64,000 bases of DNA from Zingiber officinale (Eukaryota; Streptophyta; Magnoliopsida; Zingiberales; Zingiberaceae). A model generated the notes under the pieces. That model saw only the letters and a program-made list of their open reading frames with translations. It was not told the DNA's origin and did no database searches. The position numbers and the translations under genes were made by a program. The stretch is from contig NC_055989.1 of NCBI RefSeq assembly GCF_018446385.1, positions 138,163,004 to 138,227,003 of the forward strand. Direction: 5' to 3'. Positions 47,130 through 63,440 of this stretch are shown here, one piece after another (positions within the stretch are counted from its first letter, which is position 1; the number at the start of each line of letters is the position of its first letter).

Positions 47130-50100
47130 ATGCAGAATAAAAGAAGTTGGATGTATAATAAAAATTTACTTGACCGCGGGGGTTTAACTGATGAGTTTAT
47201 CACTAGGTTGAGACAATTTTTAAATTTTGCATCTAGTAATGTTGAGTTTATGGATGGTAATTAGATATGGTGTCTATGCAGAAAGTGTTATAATGGTAAA
47301 TTTTTACCATCTAATAAAGTTTCAGAGCATCTTTGTAGATTTGGTTTTACTCCGAATTATTATAATTGGACATGTCATGGTGAACCATTCATATCTGATG
47401 AGGTTTATTATGGACACAACATACAAGTCTCTAGGGATCAAAGTTATTATAATCAATTAAATTCATATCAGAGAATGATATTTGATGCAACGGGTCCGAA
47501 TTTAATTTCTGAACCACATGGTGCCAGTTCTAGCTTCCCTCCGACAGTTGAGCAAATGTTTACTACATATGCATCACTGTTAGAAGAGGTACAAGTACCA
47601 GGTGTCGATGAAATTGTGAATAATGACGCATATCTTAAATTTCAGGAAGTGTTGAGTGTTGTAGATGAACCATTATGGGTTGATTGTGACAATCATACTA
47701 AATTATCATTCACTGCAAGACTATTGAATATCAAGGCAAAGTGTAATGTGTCAGAAGATAGTTTTAATAAGTTTGTTCAAGCCTTTGAAAAGGCATTGCC
47801 CCGTGATAATATACTACCTAATGATTTTTACAGTATGAAAAACTTACCAAAGAATTAGGTCTTCCGGTGGAAAGAATTGATGTTTGTAGAGATGGTTGTA
47901 TGCTATATTGGGGAGATGATGCAGATGCAAATGTTTGTAGATTCTGTAATCAAGATAGGTACAAGAGCAATAGAAGGAGTCAACAACGACGTAAATCATA
48001 CAGTCAGTTGTTTTATTTGCCTTTAACTCCTAGGTTACAAAGACTTTATGCATTAAAGACTACTACTGAACACATGACTTGGCATGCAAATTATCGAACA
48101 GAGGAGGGGTTAATGTGTCATCCATCAGATGCAGAGGCATGGAAAAATTTTAATAGAACATATCTTGAATTTGCGAAGGAGACTCGAAACATTAGGTTAG
48201 GTCTTTGTGCTGACGGATTTGCTCCATTTGGTAAATCAGGAAGACATTATTCTTGTTGGCCAGTTATATTAACTCCATATAATCTTCTGCCTGGGAGGTG
48301 CATGAAAACATTGTATATATTTTTAGCATTAGTTGTGCCTGACCCGCAAAATCCAAAGAAGTTAATAGATGTTTATATGCAACCACTGATTGCAGAGCTA
48401 AAACAACTATGGGATGAAGGGTTGCCTACATATGACGCTCGTACTAATCAAATGTTTGTAATGAAGGCTGCTCTTCTTTGGACCATTAATGACTTTTCGG
48501 CTTATGGTATGCTATTTGGTTGGAGTACTGCGGGAATCTTAGGTTGTCCAATATATATGGAGAGATTAAAGTCGATCAGATTGAAATATAGGAAAAAGTC
48601 GAGTTATTTTGATTGTCATAGATAATTTTTACCATTAAATCATAATTTCAGAAGGAATAAAGATGAGTTCACTAGGAATAGAATTGAAAGAACACCTTCG
48701 CCATTGAGATTGACAGGTCAAGATATTTGGTATAGAGTGCTTCACTTTTCATCTGTTATTGAAAAACCACATGGTACAACATATGAATATGGAAGCACAC
48801 ATAAATGGATTAAACAGAGTATATTTTGGGATTTACCGTATTGGTATAGTAATTTAATTCATCATAATCTAGATGTAATGCATATTGAGAAAAATATTTT
48901 TGATAATCTCATAAATACAGTGATGGATATTGGTGGAAAACTAAAAGATAATTTGAATGCAAGAAAAGATATGCGACTAATTTGTAAACGACCCACTCTT
49001 GATGTGGATGAAAGTAGTAGGGGACCAAAGCCAAAGGCAATTTATACATTAAATAAACAATAGAGACATGTTGTTTGTGAATGGTTGAAATAATTGAGAT
49101 TTCCTCATGGGTATGTCTCTAATCTTGGGAGATGTGTCGATATGAAGGAATCCAAATTGATTGGTTTGAAAAGTCATAATTGTCATATATTTATGGAAAG
49201 ACTTATTCCAATTGCTTTTAAGGAACTCTTACCAAATTTTGTATGGGGTACAATTACGGAGTTAAGCATTTTCCTTCATGATATTTGCTCAACAGTTTTG
49301 AGATATTCACAAATGGAGAAGTTAGAGAGAGACATTCCAATTATTTTGTGTAATTTAGAAAGAATCTTTCCACCTTCATTTTTTGATTCAATGGAACATC
49401 TTTTGGTTCACTTGCCATACGAGGCCAAAGTTGGAGGACCAGTCTATTTTCGATGGATGTATCCATTTGAAAGGTATATTTTTTTATCTTATATACTTCG
49501 TTATTAATGCATTGTAAATTTATAACTTTTTTATATATATATTAATCTAATACAAATTGTTATATTATAATCAGATTTTTATATCATTGAAGAAAAAAGT
49601 AAAAAATAAGGCACAAGTTGAAGCCTCTATTGTTAATGCATACATTGTGGAGGAAGTAACAACTTTTGCATCATATTATGTTGAGCCTCACATTCAGACC
49701 AAAAGACGGAGACCGGGAAGAAATGGTGAAGGTCCTATTGATCCCAATACGAACATATTCTCAATTTTTAATTATCTTGGTCGACCAAGTGGATAATGTA
49801 AGCAAAGATATTTAACTAATCAAGAATGGTGAGCAACCCAGACATATGTTTTACTTAATTGTCCAGAAGTATCACCATATTTTGAGTTAGTATATATCTC
49901 CTATTTTTTTCTTATGTCGTAAATTTTGGTGTTATAATTCAATTTTTTATGATAGGATCTTCCAAAACTTGTATTCTGATATGCCAACACTAGAGTTTGA
50001 TCGTTTCTATGATCAAGAATTTAAACCTTGGTTAAAATCATATGTAAGTAATTTTTACCTTGTATTCTGATTTACTGTATTGGTATAGTATATTTTAACT

Positions 50101-50807
50101 TTTAAATGAATAACATATTCATTTGAGTTTAGGTGTATGATAATCAAGATCACCTTGAACATGAAATGTTATTTCATCTGTCTTGGGGTCCTAAAGCAAT
50201 GGTATGCACTTGGCCAACATATTTCATAAATGGATATAATTTTCATACTCAAGAATATGGAAAAGGGAAGACTACAATGAATAGTGGGGTATGTGTTCAG
50301 TCATCCAATGATGGAGGTGTAAGCAATGATTTTTATGGTTTACTAGATGAAATTATAGAGATAGAATACCCTGATCTAGAAATACGAGTTATCTTATTTA
50401 TGTGTCGCTGGTTTGACTCTATCTGAGGAATGAAGGTGCATCCACGTTATAATTTGGTTGAAATAAATCCTAAAAGATTATATAAGAGATATGAACCTTT
50501 TGTTTTGGCACAACAAGCGATTCAAGTTTTCTATGCTTCATATCCTAGTTTGAAACGTGACAAAATTGATTAGTGGGTTGTTTGTAAAACGAAAGCATGG
50601 AAAAAAATAGAGAAACATTGGGAAGACATTGTATATCAACAAGAGGAGGTTGCAAATACATTTCAGACCGAGGAATATATTATTCCAACATTACGAGATC
50701 CCATCGGAGTAGTGATAAATGTGGATGCCAGTGAATTTCATGAGGATGAGGATGATGATGATGAGGACGAGGACGAGGATGAGGAGGACGAGAACTTTGG
50801 TTTTTAA
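47130..50807 (+). pseudogene. CACTA-2 TNP2-type transposase, many lesions
   Basis: ATG at 47130 (MQNKRSWMYNKNLLDRGGLT), with a stop near 47263. Then 47475-47858 includes AYLKFQEVLSVVDEPLWVDC. The core at 47867-48625 includes EHMTWHANYRTEEGLMCHPS, FAKETRNIRLGLCADGFAPF, YSCWPVILTPYNLLPGRCMK and LWTINDFSAYGMLFGWSTAG, then a stop. Next come 48704-49063 with HHNLDVMHIEKNIFDNLINT and 49094-49507 (DUF4218-like, GGPVYFRWMYPFER). After introns, a DUF4216-like exon (50133-50426, stop, continuing to 50807) ends in an Asp/Glu-rich tail. At least five stops or frameshifts are visible. It runs upstream of the ORF at 51070. Confidence 0.88.
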
Positions 50808-51071
50808 CATGCACGATAAGTTTTTTTTCTATTTAATTTTAATTTGTTAATTTATAAAATTTGTAGCTCAATTAGTTGACTATCTACTATTTCATTATTA
50901 AATTTATATATGTTATATGTGTATGCTATTTTTTTCTATATGTCATTAGAGGTGAGACATTATCGCTGCAGATTCTCGCTCTCTGAGATTTTTATTATGG
51001 ATATTGTAAGTTTTTCATATTTCTTCATCAAGCATCAAGTTTTCATTTCTTTTATTCTAATTTTGATTTTT

Positions 51072-52737
51072 GGTTGGTAGTTTCAACGGGCACGGCATAG
51101 ATGACAGCGTTCAAGCATTGGCCAGACTGATTCACCATCTGGTAGGATGGTACCTACGCCCTCCCCTCAGTCAGGACCTTCATATGGCCAGTCGTCGGCA
51201 GGACCTTCACGTGGCCAATCACCGGCAAGACCTTCACATGGTCAGTCGTCGGCAGGACCTTCACATGGTCAGTCGTCGACAAGACCTTCACGTGGCCAGT
51301 CGCCGGTAGGACCTTCACGTGTCTAGTTGCCAGCAGGAACTTCACATGACCAGTTGCCGGTAGGATTTTCCCATTCACCTTCCCCACTTGAGTCATTGAT
51401 ACCTGTCAGACACTCATCCGTTGATATTACCGACGCTCGACTGCATATAGTCCCTCTTGGAGACTCATAAGTATTAAAATTATTACATTTTAACCTATCT
51501 TAATTATTTAATGTTTGTTTATTTGTAATTTTATGATAGATTTGAAAATTCAGTAACTGTTGTTCGCGAGATTAATCAAATTGTGAATAATTTTTGGAGA
51601 GAAGACTCAATGTCATACTCAAGCACTCCAGCACCCACAAAAGAACTCTGGTGCTGCGAGTTTAAGGTATAACTAATTTATTTTATATATAAATCAATTA
51701 AGTTAATGTATAATCTATTTTTTTTTTTTCATTTCAGCGGTTATTTACTTGGGACCCTTATTATGAGATGGAAATTAAAAGAATTTTCAAAAAGAAATGT
51801 GGTGATCACATTCGACATGTATTAAACCATGCCAAAAGTTGTGGAAAAAAACCTGCCTTTATCACATCGGATAATTGGGTTAAGATCTGTAATTTTTGGC
51901 AAACTCATGAGTGCAAACAAAGGAGTTTATAGAATAAAATAAATCAAGATTATAATTCTGGAGACTCACGTGCAATATATGCAGGAGGATCTATAAATAT
52001 TGAGGAGCATTCACGTAGATTGGTAAATTTTCAACTCTACAATTAGATTTTTAATATATTTCATGTTATTATATTATTTCTAACCATATTATTTTTAGTC
52101 TAAGGATTTGGGAAAAGAGCCCGATTTTCCGTGCTTTAAAAAAAAAAGACAAGACTTAGAGTGGAGATAGAGCTAGAATAATTAAGGTTTGATTTAATCT
52201 TTAATCTTAATTTTTAACTTAGATTTTATTACTTATCTATTTGCTCTAATTAAGGTTTTAATTTTTCATAGAAGAGATATGATGAGTTATCGTTATCAAG
52301 AGAAGTTCAGTTGATGGCGATAATATTGAGGGATCTGAGCCGTCTGCCACTAATAATTTAGATTTATGGTTGGAGGCCAGTGGAGGAGTCAAAGGGGAAG
52401 GATAATAGGTATGAGTTCTATGAGCAGAATCCATAATATTCCTCAAAGATCTTTATCTTCTTCTACCCCACCCGCAGTTACGACACAGATTCATAGCTTA
52501 ACTGAAGAGGTTGACAATTTGAAAGACATAATATCTCAAAGGGATCAGCAAATTTTAGAAATTCAACAACAAAATTCACAAAGAGATCTGGATATGATTG
52601 AAATGTGCAAACAACAAGCCTTTCTTTTGCAACAATTTCAACAATTTAGATCAAGTCCAAGTTATATTCCTCTTGGTATTGGTGATGATATCAACGATGA
52701 TGATGATGCCGCCAATGATGTTGATGATGATGCATGA
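51072..52737 (+). pseudogene. CACTA-2 second ORF, Transposase_24-like, broken
   Basis: Starts in a proline/serine/glycine repeat region (51173-51361). Later exons are about 51540-51667 (VREINQIVNNFWREDSMSYS), 51738-52022 (LFTWDPYYEMEIKRIFKKKC, then GRSINIEEHSRR-like text read here as GGSINIEEHSRRL) and 52090-52190. The last exon (to TGA at 52735) carries a coiled-coil-like stretch (LTEEVDNLKDIISQRDQQIL) and an acidic end. Layout and motifs match plant En/Spm Transposase_24 proteins. Stops occur near 51100, 51325, 51930 and 52170. Confidence 0.7.
51173..51361 (+). repeat. 27-bp tandem repeat coding a 9-residue unit
   Basis: Seven units of AGGACCTTCACATGGTCAGT + CGTCGGC type. In the gene's frame they encode GPSHGQSSA with variants (GPSRGQSPA, RPSHGQSSA). 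Length stays a multiple of three throughout, as expected if it once evolved under coding constraint. Confidence 0.9.
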
Positions 52738-53385
52738 GTGTTTGTAATTAGAAATTTTGAATTCTTTTATTTTATTGATTTTGTAAATTCTTTATTTTTG
52801 TATTTTGATTAATATTGTTATTTTTGTTTCAAACAGAGTTGGTAGGTGAAGATGATGGTGGTATTGATGTAAAAATATGTAAGTCTTTACCTATTTATTT
52901 TTGCGTTGGTTTATAAGATTTTCTTTTTGTTTGTTTATTTTTTTATGTAGGTAGAAGAAGGAATTGGATTGAGAAGGATCTCCATGAGATTATCTTCTAC
53001 TCTATCTTTTTCATGTTTTGGTATGAGATTGGAATTTGGATACTATGACATGTTTGTTGTAACTTTGTTGTAGTGTTTGGTTTAGGGTGTTAGTTGTAGT
53101 TGTATATTGTTGTAATTTGTATTGTTGGATGATGATGTTTGTTGTATTGTTAGTTTTATGTTCTTAGTTTAGGTTGTAATGGAATATGTTTTGATGATGT
53201 ATATGTTTGGGTTTATATTATTGATATTTGTATTTATTTTGTTGTACACTAATATGTTAGTTGATATTTGATTTATATTTGTGTTATTGTGTATTCAATA
53301 TATATTGAATATGTTTGGAAAAAAAAATTGTAATAGAAAAAATATTGAAATTGAATGAGTTTGGATTTTTTTTGTTTACTTTTGG

Positions 53386-54048
53386 GACGAATTTTACAAC
53401 GAAATTAGATTAGTTGGAAATATCATATTTTATCAAAATATTGCAACGAATTTATATTTTTGTTGAAAATTTCCAACGAAAATATAAATTCATTGGAAAT
53501 TTCCAACGAATCATTTTTTCGTTGGAAATTTTCAACGAAAATATAAATTCGTTAGAAATTTCCAATGAATCATTTTTTCGTTGGAAATTTCTAACAAAAT
53601 TTGATTTTCGTTGGAAATTTCCAACGAATTCTTCTTTTCGTTGAAAATTTCCAACGAAAAAAATGATTCGTTGAAAATTCCCAACGAATATGTATTTTCG
53701 GTGTGGAAATTGTATTTTGTAACTTTTGCAACAAATAATCATTTGTCGCAAATCCGTTTGCAACGAATACATTTTTTGTTACTAATTTGCGACAAATTTG
53801 GGGTTCGTTGCAGATTTTTCTGCCAACATTTCCAATGAATATTTATTTTCGTTGCAAAATTTCCAACAAATTTTGCAACAAATATTATTTTCGTTGCAAA
53901 ATTTTCAATGAATTTTCAATTTTTCATCGTAATTTTTTGGGACAACGTATTTGTAATGAATTTTTTTCATCGCAATTCTAATTTCCAACGATTTTTTTTA
54001 AAAAATTTGTTATAAAATTCGTCTCTAAGTGATAGTATTTTTGTAATG
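53386..54048. repeat. CACTA-2 right subterminal array and terminus
   Basis: Dense alternating TTCGTTGGAAATTTCCAACG motifs from 53400 to 53700, changing to TTTGCAACGAAT/TTGTCGCAAAT variants at 53715-53960. The terminus is at 54048. Overlapping small ORFs (for example 53414-53644 and 53452-53772) are products of the repeat. Confidence 0.88.
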
Positions 54049-55079
54049 TTTTTTCTGTTGTATTTTTTGTGCAAAAAACTATTTAATGGTTTTTCTTATT
54101 TTTTTTTGGATAATTTAAAAAGGAATGTGCTTATGGACGGTGAAGTGTTGATCAATCAGCACACAACAATAGCATAAGCTAAAGAAACCATTGCCACTCG
54201 CTGTCCCTCTTTGAAAGCAATGAATTTCATGGAGGGTACAGTAGATGATATTCATTTTCATCTTCCTCTTTTAAATATGTCTGCACATCTTACTATATTT
54301 CTTTAATTTTGTATGTATCAAGGTTCTATTCATATAGTTCTTAGAAAGTGACCGATTTACTTTAATTGAGCTAGAAGTTAATTCTTGACGGGTATATATA
54401 ATTGGAAAAAAATTCTCTCTCATCCTCTAGTCATTTGACAGTCGGTTATAAGCTGACATTGTGATTTACCTTCCTTCATATAATTTGGGGACAGATTATT
54501 AGAGATGCTTAGGATAAACGTAATTATCTTTTACTAAAAAATTTTTTATTCATATATAATTGTGAAGTATAAATCATCATACAAATTCAATTCATCTTGT
54601 TCGATGGTTTGTCATATAATTTTATGCAAGTTCTATTATCATATATAGATGATTACATACTAATATGCTGAATTTGATCACAACAATTTTTTTCTCAGTC
54701 TTCCACAATCTAACATCATGTATTTTTTGGGGTCTTGGTATTTGTTGTTTGTTCTCAAATTTAATTGTCTTGAAATCGACCATTGAATATTTTCTCCAGC
54801 GAGTGGCTAGTTTTATTATCACATGCTGCTGCTTTTTAGTTTCTTGTGATTTTTTCAGATAATGCAACTTTTAATTTTCTTTTTGCAACTCGTTTTTTTG
54901 CTATATACATTCTTTTAGCATAATATTCCAGTGTGAAGTACTGATATCAGCAACCCAGTCTTCTGAACTATTATTGTCAATCTTAGATTTAGGTTCAAAG
55001 TTTTTTTTACTCACTGCATGAAAATTTTCTTAAATCTCAATAACCCTACAAGAAATAGCTATGGAGTCAAATTACATGG
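54049..55079. other. Unassigned AT-rich DNA
   Basis: One open stretch at about 54124-54243 reads VLMDGEVLINQHTTIA, stop, AKETIATRCPSLKAMNF, which looks protein-like but matches nothing I recognise. The rest is AT-rich with no domain or terminal repeat. Confidence 0.4.
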
Positions 55080-55091
55080 TGGATCATATAT

Positions 55092-55310
55092 ATTTATCCC
55101 TTCGGATGGGTCTAATGGCTAGCACATGAAATATTGTCATCATGAGGTCTGGGGTTCGAATCTCGACAAAGTCGAGGTAAATACCTCCCTTATGTGCTAG
55201 TCACTATTTCAAAAACTAGTAACCACCCGTGATTTACCTCCTTCATCTTGACTCTAAAACGGATTAATAGAGGCGTTGTGGGCGAAAGTATTCATCTTTT
55301 ATCACCATAA
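55092..55310 (+). mobile_element. tRNA-derived SINE, second copy
   Basis: Same family as 7003-7412: CCCTTCGGATGGGTCTAATG head, B box GGGGTTCGAATCTC, shared GGTAAATACCTCCCTTATG and tail ending TATCACCATAA. The 12-bp target duplication TGGATCATATAT lies at 55080-55091 and 55311-55322. This is a simple single insertion, unlike the clustered copy. Confidence 0.9.
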
Positions 55311-55322
55311 TGGATCATATAT

Positions 55323-56396
55323 TTCTTTCTTCAATAATCTAATGATAAAGTGTTTTCTTTAGAGAATGTTGTTTAAATTGTATGAATTATAACAAAATAA
55401 AATTGCAGAACTTTGATACAATTTTAATATTAAACAGTACGTCCAGAATGGTACCGTACGTCAGAATGGTACCAGACTTCAATGTATCAATTTCTGAAAG
55501 ATGTTCAGTTATAAAACTTTGAAGATATTATTTTAAAAATAAAATCACGGTTGGAGGATGAAAATTTCTCAATTTTAAGGTCTCTGAAAAGTAACCAAAC
55601 AAAATCAATAAAAAATAACAAAAATCCTCCAGAAATTCAGATTTTATAAATTTATTTGTCAAAAACATATAGAAATTCAAGATTCTTTGAAAAAAAAGAA
55701 AATAATAAATAAAAACATTTTCAGCACAGTAAAAAAATCTACCATCATAGTCACCAATATAAATCATAAACAATAACAATTAAGTCTTATCTCACTAAAT
55801 AAAATTGATTAGAAATAAATAAAATTGATTATATAAATCTTTCTAAGCTATTGAACTCTATCTCCTACTATATTATCATTATATTTAAATAAATTTTATC
55901 ATATCTTATAATTCTTTATCATTTTTTTTATTTTCTTCTTCGTTTGATGTGTATTTATCATAATTTCACATCGTCTAACTAAAACATTTATTAACCGTCT
56001 AAATACATATAATCTTAAATATCTCTCGAAGTTTCTCTCAATAGATACAATTTAGACTCCAATATTTTTTATTTTTTATTATGTTCATACATCCATCTTA
56101 ACATCCTCATCTCTCCAAGTCTTATCTGCTGCTCATGTGCTCAAGTCATAGCTCAACATTCATATGATAAAAAAAATTTCTTGTAAGAATGTCACAATTT
56201 GATTGATGCAAAACAAAATAAGGACAGATTAATACAGAAAAATAATTAACAAGATTAATCCAAGCGGAAGAATGTTTTTATCAAAGCAAATATGGAAGAA
56301 TGTGTTATTATTTGATGCTTTACTTGTTTTCAACTGGATCAGTAAATCTTACTAAAATGTTGGTATTAACAAGCGCAAGTTGTTGTCATATATGGT
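55323..56396. other. Unassigned AT-rich DNA downstream of COQ5
   Basis: No domain, RNA gene or repeat recognised. It holds the 3' flank and presumably the polyadenylation region of the minus-strand COQ5 gene. A short duplicated TACGTC.AGAATGGTACC occurs at 55439-55474. Confidence 0.4.
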
Positions 56397-60992
<4,596 letters not shown>

Positions 60993-61249
60993 GATATGAT
61001 TTTACACGCTATTATCCCTCTTCAAATGATGAAACAAGGAAACAATGAGATAATTATTCTCTCCAAAAGCAATAGATATGTAAAGAAAGAAGTATATAAA
61101 CGATAGGAATGTGCTCTATTGTATGGAAAAGATAAAACTACCAAAACAACAATATATTTCCTTTGCTTCGGACAAGGTTAAAACAACTCAATTCCAAGAC
61201 AGCAATCTCCTCTCTCATACTCCACACATAACGCATGGGGTGTGTTGAT

Positions 61250-62695
61250 GTTTTGTTCTCGTTTGTCTCAGGGTTACAATTTTTGAACATGTATATATTT
61301 ACTAGTAAAGCGTACGAGACTCAGCATGTCAACCTTGCCAATATACTCGAATGAACTTATGTATGTTAAACTTTCCTACCTAGAGAAGTGAAATCCATAA
61401 AATTGTCTATCACACAACGTCCTCAATTAGTTGTCATACAATTTAAGCACAGTATCTGTAAATAATTGAGAAGTTGTCAGACAATATTAAATTTATGATC
61501 ATTCAACCAAGTAAATATCAACTTGCGATAGGAGTTAGACGATGTATTTTTTAAGTCTACATGAATTACCTAACACAAATGATAGATAATTGTCATAAAA
61601 ATAAAGAGCATTGAAAATCGGTTATTCAGGCAACACACACATGCGTTGTAAAAAATGGTGGCAAAATCAGATGTCATTCAAAAATATTCTTTTAATATCA
61701 GTCATTTGAGTGCTTGAAGGAACATGGAGGGAAAGAAGAGCTTTTAACAAAAGGAGAATCAGGAGAAGGCGCATCAAATGAACGAGAAGAAAACAAAAAC
61801 AACAAAGAGAGCCCCACTTGGGCTATGACGCGAACTTCCTTGATATAGTATCCTATCGACGACGACGGCAACCGTGATCTTGGAGAGATAGCTGATGGGA
61901 TTACATGATTGACCTAGGTAAAGGAAAGAATATAACATTTTTATAAAAAGACAATTCTAATTTTTATTTTTCTACTTAGAACACCTTTATATATAATTCT
62001 GTAACACCCTTACTTTTCCATAAATCTGTGTAAGGTGTTCTAAGTAGAAAAGTAAAAATTATAATTTTTTTTCAAAAAATAAATTAATATTAGGTGCATT
62101 TTTATAAAAATATTCTACTCTTTCCATTACCTAAGTCAATCTTGTAATCCCGTCAGCTTTCTCTCTCAAATCACCAATGCCTCTGTCGTCGATCGAATAC
62201 TATATTGAGCAAGTTCGCGCCTGCAGGTCGCAGCCCAGGTAGGGCACTCTTTCTTGTTTTCGTATTCTTCTTCCAGTATTTTTCTTCTCGATCATTTGAT
62301 GTGTCTTCTCTTGATTCTCTTTCTGTTAAATGCTCTTCTTTCTCTCCATATTCCTTCAATCACTCAAAAGACTAATATTAAAGAATAATTTCGAATGACA
62401 TCTGATTTTGCCACTATTTTTTATAACACGTGTGTGTTGAGTGAATAACCGATTTTCAATGCTCTTACTTCGTTTTCATGACAATTATCTGTCATTCGTG
62501 TTAGGTAAGTCGTGTAGACCTAAAAATTACACGTCTGATACAAGTTGATATTTACTTCTCTAGGTAGGAAAGTTTAACGTACATTATTTCATTTGAGTAT
62601 ATTAGCAGGATTGGCATGTTGGGTCTCGTATGCTTTACTTGTAAATATATACATGCTGTCCAAAAATAATAACCATAAGACAAAAGAGAAGAAAA
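61250..62695. repeat. Long inverted repeat upstream of COQ5
   Basis: Left arm about 61250-61987, right arm about 62032-62695, loop of 44 bp. Matching pieces include GCATTGAAAATCGGTTATTC (left, near 61610; complement in the right arm near 62460), GGCAAAATCAGATGTCATTC (near 61660; complement near 62395), TTTTCTACTTAGAACACCTT at the loop edge, and TTAAACTTTCCTACCTAGAG near 61367. Similarity by eye is about 80-85 percent; the left arm has ~70 bp extra around 61400-61490. It begins about 260 bp upstream of the COQ5 start codon. No transposase and no clear target duplication were seen. It could be a foldback or MULE-type non-autonomous element, or an inverted duplication. Confidence 0.9.
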
Positions 62696-63239
62696 CATGA
62701 AATTTGTGCGTGCGTGCGTGTGATGTTGTCCAAAAATATATACATGGTGTCCAAAAATATAATGAATTAAGTTTTGTTTGTTGACACATAGATCGATATA
62801 ATTGATAACTTAGACATAAATGTTAATTTTAATTTGTTTGTTTTAAAACACAGGAAAAGAAGAAGATTGGAAGAAGGAGAAATAAAGTGTCTGTAGAGGC
62901 AGAAGAGGATGATGATTTATGTTTGTAACTTTCCGTCCTTTTGTTATCTAATATGAACTCTTCGAACTATGAGTTCTGTATATGGTGGGTTGTTATATGC
63001 ATATGACTTGTATGAATACATTTGTTTTATTTGTTTTTGTATAATTTTATTTTGGATATTTGTACTTGTATGAATATGACTTATTAGAATTAATTGTGTA
63101 GGATGTGTTGGTGTTTGAATGTTTAATTGTTGTGTAGGATATGTTGGAATGTTTATTGTTGTGTTTATAAAAAATAGGTTTCATATGATTTGTATACACA
63201 ATAAAATGTAAAAAAAAAAAATAGGCAGGTGCTGGTGAA
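62696..63239. other. AT-rich DNA, possibly 3' end of a CACTA remnant
   Basis: Around 62850-62930, purine-rich text AGGAAAAGAAGAAGATTGGA and an acidic run (EAEEDDDLCL-like) followed by T-rich sequence resembles the 3' end of the CACTA-2 second gene region (52700-53340). No domain is identifiable, so this is tentative. Confidence 0.35.
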
Positions 63240-63440
63240 AAAATAAGCATTTTGCAACGAATTTTGTGAGAAAAATTTTCATAGCAAATATATCGTAAAT
63301 TCTCTGTGTATCTAAGATTTTGAAATTTTGCAACGAATTATTTTTCATCACAAATTTGCAATGAATTTTACGACGAAAAACAAATTTGTCGCAAATTTTG
63401 CAACGAATATACATTATTTTGTCGCAAAATTTGGCGAGAA
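63240..63440. repeat. Relic of CACTA-type subterminal repeats
   Basis: Repeated TTTGCAACGAATT and TTTGTCGCAAATTTTGCAAC motifs, closely like those at 53715-53960 of CACTA-2. No terminal CACTA/CATTA sequence or transposase is present here, so only a fragment or a deletion derivative remains. Confidence 0.65.

Larger units (their letters stand above)
44613..54048 (+). mobile_element. CACTA-2: decayed En/Spm-type transposon
   Basis: The left part is a long array of TTCGTTGG/CCAACGAA repeats (44613-46140). Genes follow on the plus strand: TNP2 at 47130-50807 and a second ORF at about 51070-52737. The right subterminal array at 53386-54010 is built on the same motif. The right end, read inward on the minus strand, is CATTACAAAAATACTATCAC, close to the CACTACAAAAAATA-type ends of plant CACTA elements. 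The left terminus is not present; the Gypsy LTR abuts the array at 44612. Its protein sequence is far from CACTA-1, so it is another family. Confidence 0.85.

Noticed and set aside
51154-51396. Possible CRISPR array or antisense ORF at the 27-bp repeats
   Set aside because: Repeats are contiguous with no spacers, in a plant transposon gene; the antisense ORF is a mirror of the coding repeat.
53414-53981. Several small ORFs with repeated NEFIFSLEIS-like text
   Set aside because: Products of the CCAACGAA/TTCGTTGG subterminal repeat of CACTA-2.
62171-62359. 62-codon ORF on the minus strand
   Set aside because: Lies within one arm of the long inverted repeat and is not open in the other arm; charged low-complexity composition.
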